Source: Oscillospiraceae bacterium (GTDB taxonomy: Bacteria > Bacillota > Clostridia > Oscillospirales > Oscillospiraceae). From it: a DNA stretch of 16,034 nucleotides. Below are positions 1 to 7,028 of this stretch, in pieces; the stretch's first letter is position 1; each line of letters starts with the position of its first letter. A program made the position numbers and the translations under genes. The notes under the pieces are model-generated. The model made no database searches and had not been told where the DNA came from. It was given only the letters and a program-made list of their open reading frames with translations. Where the stretch lies: positions 1-16,034 of the forward strand of contig JAFQSI010000014.1 in NCBI GenBank assembly GCA_017409645.1, read 5' to 3'.

Positions 1-392
1 CCCACCAGGGCAACGCCGGGCTGCTGCAGGAGCGACAGGTCCCCTCTGGCCCAGATGCAGCCGGGGGCGTCATCGCCCAGGGCATCCAGGATCCGCCGGG
101 GATAGCCCGGCGTCAGCCGCGTCAGGGGCACACAGCCGAATTTTGCCGCCCTGGATAGGTAACGGTCCAGAAGCGCTTCCCCCGACAAAAGGGACACGAT
201 CCTCTCTGCGTCCGCTTCGCCATAGCCCAGGGCCCGCAGGTCCCGGACCTCCAGCTCCCGGTCACCGGTGGGCTTTTCCGCGTCCCGGACCCGCCGGGCC
301 AGCTTTCGCAGCTGGGCCGGGGACAGGGGCCGCCGCTGAGGATTCCCCAGATGGCAGCACAGCAGCAGAAAGCCCCGCTCGGCCCCGGTCAA
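1..392 (-). CDS. dprA: DNA-processing protein DprA (Smf), N-terminal part; runs off the left edge
   Basis: Reading the minus strand from 392 gives 130 codons that are open to the window edge. The N-terminal part contains FLLLCCHLGNPQRR and a helical region with GYGEADAERIVSLL, like the SAM-type domain of DprA. From about residue 94 comes LTRLTPGYPRRILDAL, then CIWARGDLSLLQQPGVALVG, which is the entry to the DprA Rossmann fold (family pattern: YP..L..I.D.P..L...G, then AIVG). DprA loads RecA onto incoming single-stranded DNA in transformation and protects or recombines ssDNA; this role is family knowledge. The only start codon in frame near the beginning is TTG 392-390, which overlaps the helicase stop TGA (391-389). 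No ATG or GTG lies in frame just upstream and I see no clear Shine-Dalgarno, so translational coupling to the helicase is inferred. The DNA-binding core and C-terminus lie outside the window. Confidence 0.85.
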   Translation of the reverse strand, partial: MTGAERGFLLLCCHLGNPQRRPLSPAQLRKLARRVRDAEKPTGDRELEVRDLRALGYGEADAERIVSLLSGEALLDRYLSRAAKFGCVPLTRLTPGYPRRILDALGDDAPGCIWARGDLSLLQQPGVALV

Positions 393-1585
393 CGGAACCG
401 CCGCCGCTTCTGGGGCGGGGGAGTGGGCTTGACCTCTTCCTTCGTCAGGGAGCCGTCCTCGCCCAGGATCATGGGCTGGATGGTGAATTTGCAGAATTTG
501 CAGATCTCGTCCAGCTTGGCCTTCTCGGGGAAATTGCCGATGATGGACCATGCCTGACCCTTGCGCTTGGCCCGGCCGGTGCGGCCCACCCGGTGGACGA
601 AATACTCGTTCTCGTCGGGGATATCAAAGTTGATGACGCAGTCCACATCGTCCACGTCAATGCCGCGGCTGGCCACGTCGGTGGCGATCAGCACGGGCAG
701 CTTGCCCTGGCGGAACCGCTGCATGGTCTTCTCCCGCTGGCTCTGGCGGATGTCTCCGTGGATGCAGTCGCAGTCCAGGCCGGTCCGCTGGAATTCGTCA
801 CTCAGGCGCTGGCACATGTGCTTGGTGTTGCAGAAGATGATGACCCGCTCGAAGCCCTGGGTCCGGATCAGCCGCAGGGTGGCCTCGGCCTTGGCCAGGG
901 GGGAGACGGTCAGGGAGAACTGGTCGATGTCGGGCCGGTCCTCCTGCTTGGGCTCGACGGTGATCTCCACCTCGTCCCGCTGGTACATCCAGGAGACGGT
1001 CATGACCTCCTGGCTGATGGTGGCGGAGAACAGGCCCAGATTTTTGCGGTTCTTGACCTTGTCCAGGATCCTGGTCACGTCCTTGAAAAAGCCCATGTCC
1101 AGCATCCGGTCCGCCTCGTCCAGGACCACGGTCTGGATCTTGTCGAAGCGGATGGTCTTACGGTTGTAGTGGTCCATGAGCCGTCCGGGGGTGGCGACCA
1201 CGATCTGGGGCTTGCGCTCAAGCTGCTTAATCTGACCGCCGATGCCGGCGCCGCCGTAGAGGACGGCCACCCGGATATTCTGGTAATAGGTCAAAAGGCT
1301 GCGCAGCTCATCGCCGATCTGGATGGCCAGCTCCCGTGTGGGAGCCAGGATCAGGCCCTGGACCGTCTCGGACGCTGCGTCGATATGCTCGATCATGGGG
1401 ATGCCGAAGGCGAAGGTCTTGCCGGTGCCGGTGGGGGCCTTGGCGATGACGTCGCGCCACTGCATGAAATGGGGTATGGCTTCCGCCTGGATGGTGGTGG
1501 GCCAGCCGTAGCCCTTCTGCTCCAGAGCCCGGAGCATGGCGTCGGAGAGCCCCAGGTCCCGGAAGGTAATGCTGCTTTCACTCAT
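389..1585 (-). CDS. DEAD-box ATP-dependent RNA helicase
   Basis: This is a 398-residue protein with all helicase motifs in order: Q motif (GYGWPTTIQ, 26-33), motif I APTGTGKT (50-57), Ia PTRELA (82-87), GG (111-112), TPGR (132-135), II DEAD (156-159), III SAT (187-189), IV IIFCNT (249-254), V ATDVASRGID (301-310) and VI HRVGRTGR (331-338). It therefore unwinds or remodels RNA using ATP, as in ribosome assembly, cold adaptation or mRNA turnover; the substrate cannot be read from sequence. The C-terminal tail after the RecA2 domain is short and basic (KRRRFR), unlike the long RNA-binding tails of DeaD/CshA or DbpA. I chose ATG 1585 over an upstream in-frame start because GAGGAAG lies about 9 bases before it and residue 1 begins the conserved Q-motif lead-in. 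dprA follows with an overlapping start. No paralogue-level name is justified. Confidence 0.95.
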   Translation of the reverse strand: MSESSITFRDLGLSDAMLRALEQKGYGWPTTIQAEAIPHFMQWRDVIAKAPTGTGKTFAFGIPMIEHIDAASETVQGLILAPTRELAIQIGDELRSLLTYYQNIRVAVLYGGAGIGGQIKQLERKPQIVVATPGRLMDHYNRKTIRFDKIQTVVLDEADRMLDMGFFKDVTRILDKVKNRKNLGLFSATISQEVMTVSWMYQRDEVEITVEPKQEDRPDIDQFSLTVSPLAKAEATLRLIRTQGFERVIIFCNTKHMCQRLSDEFQRTGLDCDCIHGDIRQSQREKTMQRFRQGKLPVLIATDVASRGIDVDDVDCVINFDIPDENEYFVHRVGRTGRAKRKGQAWSIIGNFPEKAKLDEICKFCKFTIQPMILGEDGSLTKEEVKPTPPPQKRRRFR

Positions 1586-1626
1586 AGTTGTATCTTCCTC
1601 ATTTTTTGTATGTTCAAATCCCACAT

Positions 1627-1655
1627 ATTCTATCAGCTTTCCCGCTGATTTGCAA
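1627..1655 (-). promoter_or_regulatory. Predicted sigma-A promoter of the helicase-dprA operon
   Basis: On the minus strand, TTGCAA (1655-1650) is followed by a 17-base spacer and TAGAAT (1632-1627), about 40 bases before the helicase ATG. The whole spacer is a dyad, ATCAGC-6 nt-GCTGAT (1632-1649). A second dyad, TTTCAC-7 nt-GTGAAA (1660-1678), sits just upstream. Either dyad could be an operator; that is inference. Confidence 0.6.
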
Positions 1656-1704
1656 CCAATTTCACGGGTTTTGTGAAAATTCGGAAAACATCCCAGTCTG
1701 CCCA

Positions 1705-1733
1705 TGGACAAAGCGGGGAATTTATGCTACTAT
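1705..1733 (+). promoter_or_regulatory. Predicted sigma-A promoter of the GT26-tmk-DJ1-mltG-U32 operon
   Basis: TGGACA (1705-1710), a 17-base spacer and TACTAT (1728-1733) match the housekeeping consensus at 5/6 and 5/6 positions. Transcription would start near 1740, leaving a leader of about 27 bases with GAAAGG (1750-1755) before the TTG start at 1767. It is divergent from the helicase promoter. Confidence 0.7.
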
Positions 1734-1766
1734 TACCCTGAATTACTATGGAAAGGTGTGTGAACC

Positions 1767-2498
1767 TTGAGAATCGATGTGATGGGTGTCGGCTTCGACA
1801 ACCTGACCAAATCGGAATTCACCGCCCGGGCGGAGTCCATGCTCCACAATGGAGAGCGGGGCTATGTGGTCACGCCCAATGCGGAGATCGTATATGAATC
1901 CATCCATGACGACGGCTTCCGCGCCCTTCTCAACGGCGCGAGCATGGTCCTGCCCGACGGGGCGGGCGTGGTGCTGGGCGCGAAGATCCTGGGCACCCCC
2001 ATCCGGGAGAAGGTGGCCGGCATCGAATTCGGCGAGGAGGTCTGCCGGATCCTGGCCAAAAATCAGGGCCGACTGTATCTGCTGGGCAGCAAGCCCGGCA
2101 TCGCAAAGGCCGCCGGTGAAAAGCTGGCAGAAAAATATCCCGGCCTTACCATCTGCGGCACGGCAGACGGCTATTTCAAGGATGAACAGGCGGTCATTGA
2201 AAAGATCAACGCCGCCCGGCCCGACGTCCTCTTCGTCTGCCTGGGCGCGCCCAAGCAGGAGAAGTTCATGAAGGAGCATTTTGAGGAGCTGGAGGTTACG
2301 CTGATGCTGGGTCTGGGCGGCAGTCTGGACGGCTACGCCGGCGTGGCCCAGCGGGCCCCCAGGTGGATGATCGATATGAGCCTGGAGTGGCTGTACCGGC
2401 TGCTGAAGGAGCCGAAAAGACTGGGACGCATGATGCGTCTGCCGAAATTTGTGGCCGCCTGTGCGGGCCGGAAGCTGCGGAGGGAGCATCATGGGTAA
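1767..2498 (+). CDS. WecG/TagA/CpsF family (GT26) glycosyltransferase
   Basis: The 243-residue protein begins RIDVMGVGFDNLT and carries the GT26 signatures: TPNAE (36-40), LPDGAGVV (62-69), LYLLGSKPG (103-111), a GTADGYF segment (131-137), LFVCLGAPKQE (155-165) and GLGGSLDGYAG...RAPRW (182-200). Family members transfer a HexNAc, typically N-acetylmannosamine from UDP-ManNAc, onto undecaprenyl-PP-GlcNAc to start wall teichoic acid or another envelope polymer. Thr36 and Asp64 sit where TagA has its catalytic Thr37 and Asp65. The C-terminal Arg/Lys-rich stretch (211-239) resembles the membrane-binding appendage of TagA. The TTG start gives the family's usual N-terminus and has GAAAGG 11 bases upstream; ATG 1782 is a less likely alternative. 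It is the first gene of the operon and overlaps tmk by 8 bases. Whether the product is teichoic acid or another glycan cannot be told, because no other tag genes are present. Confidence 0.9.
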   Translation: MRIDVMGVGFDNLTKSEFTARAESMLHNGERGYVVTPNAEIVYESIHDDGFRALLNGASMVLPDGAGVVLGAKILGTPIREKVAGIEFGEEVCRILAKNQGRLYLLGSKPGIAKAAGEKLAEKYPGLTICGTADGYFKDEQAVIEKINAARPDVLFVCLGAPKQEKFMKEHFEELEVTLMLGLGGSLDGYAGVAQRAPRWMIDMSLEWLYRLLKEPKRLGRMMRLPKFVAACAGRKLRREHHG

Positions 2499-3159
2499 AC
2501 TGATCGTGATCGAGGGCACCGACGGCTCCGGCAAGTCCACCCAGTTCCGCCTGCTGACCCAGGCGGTGGAAAGCATGGGCGTCGAATTCCGGAAGCTCGT
2601 GTTCCCGCAGTATCAGGAGGAAAGCTCCGCTCTGATCCGGATGTATCTGGCGGGGCAGTTCGGAGAAAAGCCCGGTGACGTCAACGCCTACGCGGCCTCG
2701 GCCTTCTACGCCGTGGACCGCTACGCCTCCTACAGGAAGGTCTGGGGCAAGTGGTATGAGGAGGGTGGCCTGGTCCTGTCCGACCGCTACACCACCTCCA
2801 ACGCCGTCCACCAGGCTTCCAAGGAGCCGCCGGAGCGGCGGGGAGAATTTCTGAAATGGCTCTATGAATTTGAGTATGACAAGCTGGGCCTGCCCCGGCC
2901 GGATCTGACCATCTATCTGGATGTGCCCACGGAATACACCGAGCGGCTCATGCGCTCGCGGGAGGCTGCCACCGGCACCACCGCGGACATCCATGAGCAG
3001 GACCTGGGCTATCTGGCCACCTGCCGGGAGATGGGCCGGGCCGCAGCGGAATTTTACGGCTGGACCGTCATCGACTGCGTCCGGGACGGGGCCATGCGCT
3101 CCATCGAGGATATCCACGAAGAGATCCGCGCCCATGTGGTGCGCTGTCTGGAGGAATGA
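2491..3159 (+). CDS. tmk: Thymidylate kinase (dTMP kinase)
   Basis: The 222-residue protein phosphorylates dTMP to dTDP with ATP in the cytoplasm. It has the P-loop EGTDGSGKST (8-17), the dTMP-site motif DRYTTSNAVHQ (98-108; family DRY..S..AYQ), LTIYLDVP (139-146) and an Arg-containing LID region (153-157 and following). The P-loop lacks the Arg of the yeast/human type, so a LID-Arg (bacterial-type) mechanism is likely. ATG 2491 follows AGGGAG at good spacing and lies inside the 3' end of the GT26 gene (8-base overlap), indicating translational coupling. Pathway partners thyA and folA are encoded at the far end of this window in another operon. Related deoxynucleoside kinases are the alternative, but the TMK signatures favour dTMP kinase. 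Confidence 0.88.
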   Translation: MGKLIVIEGTDGSGKSTQFRLLTQAVESMGVEFRKLVFPQYQEESSALIRMYLAGQFGEKPGDVNAYAASAFYAVDRYASYRKVWGKWYEEGGLVLSDRYTTSNAVHQASKEPPERRGEFLKWLYEFEYDKLGLPRPDLTIYLDVPTEYTERLMRSREAATGTTADIHEQDLGYLATCREMGRAAAEFYGWTVIDCVRDGAMRSIEDIHEEIRAHVVRCLEE

Positions 3160-3161
3160 AT

Positions 3162-3704
3162 ATGGTTTACATTTTGATCGGCACGGGCTTTGAGGAGATC
3201 GAAGCCCTGACCCCTGTGGATCTGCTGCGCCGGGCGGGCGTGGAGGTCCGGACGGTGGGTCTGAACGGCAGGACCGTTTACGGCAGCCACGCCATCGGCG
3301 TGGAGTGCGACATGGTCATCGGCGAGCTGGACGTGTCCGACGCCGAGATGATCGTCCTGCCCGGCGGACTGGGCGGCGTGGCCTCCATCCGGGGCTGCGG
3401 GATGGCCCTGGAGGCCGTGAAGGCCGTCTATGAGGCTGGAAAATACGTCGCCGCCATCTGCGCCGGTCCCACGGTGCTGGCGGACCTGGGCATCCTGTCC
3501 GGAAAGCGGGCCACCTGCTACCCCGGCCAGATCCCCAACATGCGCGACGCCGTGGTGGTGGAGAACGCCGCCTGCGTCACCGACGGAAAGATCATCACCG
3601 GCACCTCTGCCGGTACCGCCGCGGCCTTTGCCCTGGCGCTGATCGAGGCCCTGCGGGGTGCGGATGCAGCCCGGGCCATCGCGGATCAGATCGTGATCCG
3701 CTGA
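3162..3704 (+). CDS. DJ-1/PfpI family protein (YajL/ThiJ-like)
   Basis: The 180-residue single-domain protein has the DJ-1 start GFEEIEALTPVDLLRRAG (9-26) and the nucleophile elbow AAICAGP (97-103), with Cys100 in the place of DJ-1 Cys106 and Glu14 in the place of Glu18. The residue equivalent to DJ-1 His126 appears to be Tyr120 (TCYPG). Family members are credited with protein or glyoxal deglycase, chaperone and oxidative-stress roles, and the activity is debated; no specific function should be claimed. Two starts are possible: ATG 3156, overlapping the tmk stop as ATGA, and ATG 3162. GGAGG at 3150-3154 is only 1 base from the first but 7 bases from the second, so I prefer 3162. It is the third gene of the operon. 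Confidence 0.9.
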   Translation: MVYILIGTGFEEIEALTPVDLLRRAGVEVRTVGLNGRTVYGSHAIGVECDMVIGELDVSDAEMIVLPGGLGGVASIRGCGMALEAVKAVYEAGKYVAAICAGPTVLADLGILSGKRATCYPGQIPNMRDAVVVENAACVTDGKIITGTSAGTAAAFALALIEALRGADAARAIADQIVIR

Positions 3705-3722
3705 TCCCGAAAGGAGGATATT

Positions 3723-5189
3723 ATGGACGAAAATATGAAGAATGAACAGCCGGAGGAGTTCATGGATCAGGACTTCCGGGATACCTTCGGTGACGGTGAG
3801 GAACTGAAGAAGGTGTTCGAAGACGAGCCTGTGGTCCAGCCCCCGTCGACGCCTGATGAGACGGCACCGGAACCGACAGCGGATCCGGAAGCAGGAACCG
3901 CAGCGGAACCGGAAGCAGATCCGGAAGCAGATCCGGAAGCGGAACCGGAAGCGGAACCGGAAGCAGATCCGGCAGCGGAAACTGCATCGGATCCGGGAAC
4001 AGAGGGCCCCGCACAGCCGAAGGAAGAAAAGCCCGGCAAGAAGGGGCGTCCCGCACGGAAGAAGGACTACGGCCTGTTCGGTATCCCTCATATATTGGCC
4101 ACGGTTGTTTGGCTGGCCATCATCGTCTGGGTGGGTGCCAGCCTGGGCCGGGTCCTGTGGGTCTGCGCCACGGACGTGCTGGCCTTCGGACGGGAGGAGC
4201 AGATCGTCTCCGTCACCATTGAGGAGACGGACACTCTGGACGACGTCGCCCACAAGCTCCAGGATGCCGGTCTGATCCGCTATCCCGAGCTGTTCAAGGC
4301 CTACGGCACCCTGACCGACGCCCGTGAGGATATCTCCGCTGGTACTTTCAATCTGAACACCATCTATGACTATATGGCTCTGGTCAACCACATGAGTTCC
4401 CACTCCAGCTCCCGGGAGGTCATCAAGGTCACCATCCCCGAGGGCTACAACTGCGAGCAGATGTTCAAGCTCCTGGAGGACAAGGGCGTGTGCAAGGCCG
4501 AGTATCTGCATGAGTACGCTGCCACCGGCGAGCTGGACGACTACTGGTTTCTGGAGGGCGTCGAGCGGGGCACTCCCAACTGCCTGGAGGGCTTCCTGTT
4601 CCCGGATACCTATCAGTTCTACCTGGGCGACTCCGCCGCCAACGTGCTGGAGAAGCTGCTCGACGGCTTTGACTACCGCTTCTCCGAGGACCATCGGGCC
4701 GCTGTCGACACGCTGAATGTGAAGCTGGGCGCCATGATGAAGGAGAACGGCTACGACGATGCCTATATCGAAAGCCAGAAGTTCACGGTCCGCGAGGTCA
4801 TGATCGTGGCCTCCCTGATCGAGGAGGAGACGGCCAATTCCGACGAGAGCTACAAGATCGCCTCCGTCATCTACAACCGTCTGACCAACCAGAAGGATTA
4901 CCCCTATCTGAACATCGACGCCACGCTGATGTACGTTCTGGGCCACAAGGACGCCCTGACCAGCGAGGATCTGGCCTACGACAGCCCCTACAACACCAAC
5001 ATCAACAAGGGCCTGATCCCCACGCCCATCACCAATCCCGGCCTGAACTCCATCAACGCCGCCCTGAATCCCGACAACACCGATTACCACTACTATGTGC
5101 TGGACACCAAGTCCGAGGAACGGGAACACCACTTCTCCGAGACGTACGATGAGCATGTGAACTTCATCAACAGTCTCAAGGAGGGCTAA
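3723..5189 (+). CDS. mltG: Endolytic murein transglycosylase MltG (YceG-like)
   Basis: The 488-residue protein has four parts: an acidic cytoplasmic tail (1-100) with Pro/Glu/Ala repeats; a Lys/Arg-rich stretch (101-114); one transmembrane helix (about 121-150); and an extracytoplasmic YceG domain (about 160-485). The catalytic motif ASLIEEET (363-370) matches the family ASI(V/I)EKET, placing the catalytic Glu at 367. YLNIDATLMYVLG (395-407) and YNTNINKGLIPTPITNPG (423-440) are also typical. MltG cleaves nascent glycan strands at the membrane and sets glycan length; that is family knowledge. A near-perfect AAAGGAGG (3711-3718) precedes ATG 3723. Its stop overlaps the start of the U32 gene (TAATG). 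The N-terminal tail is longer than in E. coli MltG. Confidence 0.95.
   Translation: MDENMKNEQPEEFMDQDFRDTFGDGEELKKVFEDEPVVQPPSTPDETAPEPTADPEAGTAAEPEADPEADPEAEPEAEPEADPAAETASDPGTEGPAQPKEEKPGKKGRPARKKDYGLFGIPHILATVVWLAIIVWVGASLGRVLWVCATDVLAFGREEQIVSVTIEETDTLDDVAHKLQDAGLIRYPELFKAYGTLTDAREDISAGTFNLNTIYDYMALVNHMSSHSSSREVIKVTIPEGYNCEQMFKLLEDKGVCKAEYLHEYAATGELDDYWFLEGVERGTPNCLEGFLFPDTYQFYLGDSAANVLEKLLDGFDYRFSEDHRAAVDTLNVKLGAMMKENGYDDAYIESQKFTVREVMIVASLIEEETANSDESYKIASVIYNRLTNQKDYPYLNIDATLMYVLGHKDALTSEDLAYDSPYNTNINKGLIPTPITNPGLNSINAALNPDNTDYHYYVLDTKSEEREHHFSETYDEHVNFINSLKEG
3906..3977 (+). repeat. In-frame 12-bp tandem repeat, six [E/D]PEA units
   Basis: Six consecutive 12-base units of the form GA(A/T)CCGGAAGC(A/G), the last changed to PAA, encode residues 62-85 of MltG. 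Flanking EP/DP pairs look like decayed units. The unit count probably varies among strains by slippage, which is inference. The reverse strand reads as a Gly-Ser-Ala repeat but is not a gene. Confidence 0.85.
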
Positions 5190-6406
5190 TGGCAAAGCTG
5201 GAACTACTGAGCCCTGCGGGGGATATGGAGCGGCTTCAGATGGCGGTGCTGTACGGCGCGGACGCCGTATATCTGGCCGGGACCAGCTTCGGCATGCGCT
5301 CCTTCGCCGGAAATTTTGACGACGAGGAGCTGCCCCGGGCGGTGCAGTTCGCCCATGAGAACGGCGTGAAGGTCCACGTTACAGTCAACACCATGCCCCG
5401 AAACGACGAGGTCGTGCATCTGCCTGCCCATCTGGAAAAGCTCCAGGCGGCGGGGGTGGACGCTTTGATCCTGGCGGATCTGGGTGCCTTCACCCTGGCG
5501 GGCAAATACGCCCCCAAATGCGAGCGCCACATCTCCACCCAGCAGTCCATCGCCAATTATGAGTGCGCCCAGGCCTGGTTCGATCTGGGAGCCAAACGGG
5601 TGGTGCTGGCCAGAGAATGCAGCCTGCCCGAAATCGCGGAGATCCGGAAAAAGACCGATCCCGCCCTGGAAATTGAGACATTCGGCCACGGCGCCATGTG
5701 TGTCAGCTACTCCGGCCGCTGCCTGCTGTCGAACTATATGACCGGACGGGACTCCAACCGGGGCGCCTGCGCCCAGCCCTGCCGGTACCAGTACGCCCTG
5801 ATGGAGGAAAAGCGCCCCGGCGAGTATTTCCCCGTCTTCGAGGACGGCAAGGGCACCTACATCCTCAATTCCAGGGATATGTGTATGATCGACCATCTGC
5901 AGGACCTGATGGACGCGGGCGTGGACTGCATCAAGATCGAGGGCCGGGCCAAATCCGCCTACTACGCCGCCATCGTCACCGGAGCCTACCGGCACGTGAT
6001 CGACGATCTGTGCACCGGACGGCCCGTGGACCCGGTCTGGCGCAACGAGGTGGACCATGTTTCCCACCGGATCTACTCCACCGGCTTCTACTACGGCTAC
6101 CCCGGCCAGTACACCGAGAATTCCCGGTACATTCGGGAATGGCAGATCTGCGCCATGGTCGAAAGCTGCGACGAAAACGGCCTGGCCGTCTGCTCCCTGC
6201 GGAACAAATTCAAGCGGGGAGACGAGCTGGAGCTTGTCGGTCCCGACACCCGGCCCTTCGCCTTCACCGCGGGGGACATGTGGGACGAGGAGGGCAGCGA
6301 GCTGACCGAGCCGAGAAAGCCCGAGATGAGATTCACCATGCAGCTAAACAAACCTGTCCCCGCAAAATCCGTCATCAGACGGGCAGTCGACCTGTCTGCA
6401 AAGTGA
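5189..6406 (+). CDS. U32 family protein, probable tRNA 5-hydroxyuridine synthesis factor (TrhP-like)
   Basis: The 405-residue protein starts LELLSPAGDMERLQMAVLYGADAVYLAG, the standard U32 N-terminus. It carries the U32 signature from ETFGHGAMCVSYSGRC (163-178) to SNRGACAQPCR (189-199). Cys171, Cys178, Cys194 and Cys198 are placed as the probable iron-sulfur ligands. IKIEGRAKS (248-256) is also conserved. U32 proteins were named collagenase-like peptidases, but YegQ and the Bacillus YrrN/YrrO act in prephenate-dependent hydroxylation of tRNA wobble uridine; I infer that role from homology and neighbourhood. In B. subtilis yrrN-yrrO lie just downstream of the mltG homologue yrrL, as here. The start codon overlaps the mltG stop by one base. 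A terminator follows immediately. Confidence 0.88.
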   Translation: MAKLELLSPAGDMERLQMAVLYGADAVYLAGTSFGMRSFAGNFDDEELPRAVQFAHENGVKVHVTVNTMPRNDEVVHLPAHLEKLQAAGVDALILADLGAFTLAGKYAPKCERHISTQQSIANYECAQAWFDLGAKRVVLARECSLPEIAEIRKKTDPALEIETFGHGAMCVSYSGRCLLSNYMTGRDSNRGACAQPCRYQYALMEEKRPGEYFPVFEDGKGTYILNSRDMCMIDHLQDLMDAGVDCIKIEGRAKSAYYAAIVTGAYRHVIDDLCTGRPVDPVWRNEVDHVSHRIYSTGFYYGYPGQYTENSRYIREWQICAMVESCDENGLAVCSLRNKFKRGDELELVGPDTRPFAFTAGDMWDEEGSELTEPRKPEMRFTMQLNKPVPAKSVIRRAVDLSAK

Positions 6407-6409
6407 ATG

Positions 6410-6439
6410 AAAGCCCGCCGGAATTTCCGGCGGGCTTTT
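6410..6439 (+). terminator. Rho-independent terminator of the five-gene operon
   Basis: The stem AAAGCCCGCCGG / CCGGCGGGCTTT encloses a 5-base AATTT loop and is followed by a T run. It lies 4 bases after the U32 stop codon. The A run on the left makes it potentially bidirectional. Confidence 0.92.
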
Positions 6440-6464
6440 GCATACACTACCATCGGGTGATGAT

Positions 6465-6935
6465 ATGAAACGCAACTGGAAAACATATCTCTTTTGGATC
6501 GCACTGGCAGAGGGCGTGGGGGCCCTGGCGGGGTGGCTGACCCGGAATGGCACGGCCTTCTATAAGGAATTTGTGGAGAAGCCCGCCCTGGCACCGCCGG
6601 CCATCGTGTTTCCCATCGTGTGGGGTATCCTGTACGCCCTGATGGGCATCGGGGCCGCCCGGGTGAGCCTGACGCCGCCCTCGAAGGAACGATCGTTGGG
6701 GCTGAACCTGCTCGTTGTGCAGCTGATCGTGAATTTCTTCTGGAGTCTGATCTTCTTCAACCTCCGGGCCTACGGCTTTGCGCTCCTCTGGCTTGGGCTT
6801 CTGTGGGTGCTGATCGTGTGGATGATCGGGGCCTTCCGGCAGACGGAGAGTTGGGCAGCTTGGCTCCAGATCCCCTATCTGCTCTGGGTCACCTTTGCGG
6901 CGTATCTCAACTGGGGCGTGTGGGTATTGAATTGA
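6465..6935 (+). CDS. tspO: TspO/MBR family membrane protein
   Basis: The 156-residue protein has five predicted transmembrane segments (about 8-26, 46-66, 80-100, 103-124, 133-153). TspO signatures are KPALAPPAIVFPIVWGILYALMG (39-61), QLIVNFFWSLIFF (86-98) and IPYLLWVTFAAYLNWGVWVLN (136-156). Family members bind porphyrins and other tetrapyrroles or lipids and act in stress or photo-oxidative responses; a specific job cannot be assigned here. ATG 6465 begins the usual MKRNWK-type N-terminus; GGGTGAT just upstream is a weak ribosome binding site. Only 25 bases separate it from the preceding terminator, so it either relies on read-through or on a promoter overlapping that terminator. Confidence 0.93.
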   Translation: MKRNWKTYLFWIALAEGVGALAGWLTRNGTAFYKEFVEKPALAPPAIVFPIVWGILYALMGIGAARVSLTPPSKERSLGLNLLVVQLIVNFFWSLIFFNLRAYGFALLWLGLLWVLIVWMIGAFRQTESWAAWLQIPYLLWVTFAAYLNWGVWVLN

Positions 6936-6943
6936 TGTGTTTG

Positions 6944-6971
6944 TAGGGAACGGCCTGTGTGCCGTTCCCTA
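6944..6971. repeat. TGTAGGG-type intergenic hairpin after tspO
   Basis: An 11-base perfect inverted repeat, TAGGGAACGGC / GCCGTTCCCTA, has a 6-base loop and no T run on the plus strand. The outer TGTAGGG (6942-6948) is shared with the two elements at 12070-12206. It may act as a transcription end or mRNA 3' hairpin for tspO, or be a solitary REP-like element. Confidence 0.7.
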
Positions 6972-6990
6972 TGAAACATGCATTGACAGC

Positions 6991-7018
6991 AGAAAAGCTC
7001 CCGCCTCGGCGGGAGCTT
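6991..7018 (-). terminator. Rho-independent terminator of the EamA transporter gene
   Basis: On the minus strand an AAGCTCCCGC / GCGGGAGCTT stem with a tetraloop is followed by TTTTCT, starting about 10 bases after the stop codon at 7029. It may also stop plus-strand transcription from tspO, though the T run on that side is poor. Confidence 0.85.
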
Positions 7019-7028
7019 CTGTTCGTTG

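Noticed and set aside
143..1648. 501-codon open frame on the plus strand
   Set aside because: It is antisense to the DEAD-box helicase and dprA, with no conserved motifs.
1586..1711. 42-residue N-terminal extension of the DEAD-box helicase
   Set aside because: It overlaps the predicted promoter. ATG 1585 has a well-placed GAGGAAG and starts at the family's normal N-terminus.
3767..4039. Minus-strand Gly-Ser-Ala repeat protein
   Set aside because: It is the reverse complement of the [E/D]PEA tract in MltG and has no ribosome binding site.
3054..5195. 713-codon open frame on the minus strand
   Set aside because: It is antisense across tmk, the DJ-1 gene and mltG and has low-complexity composition. 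It also includes the reverse reading of the MltG repeat.
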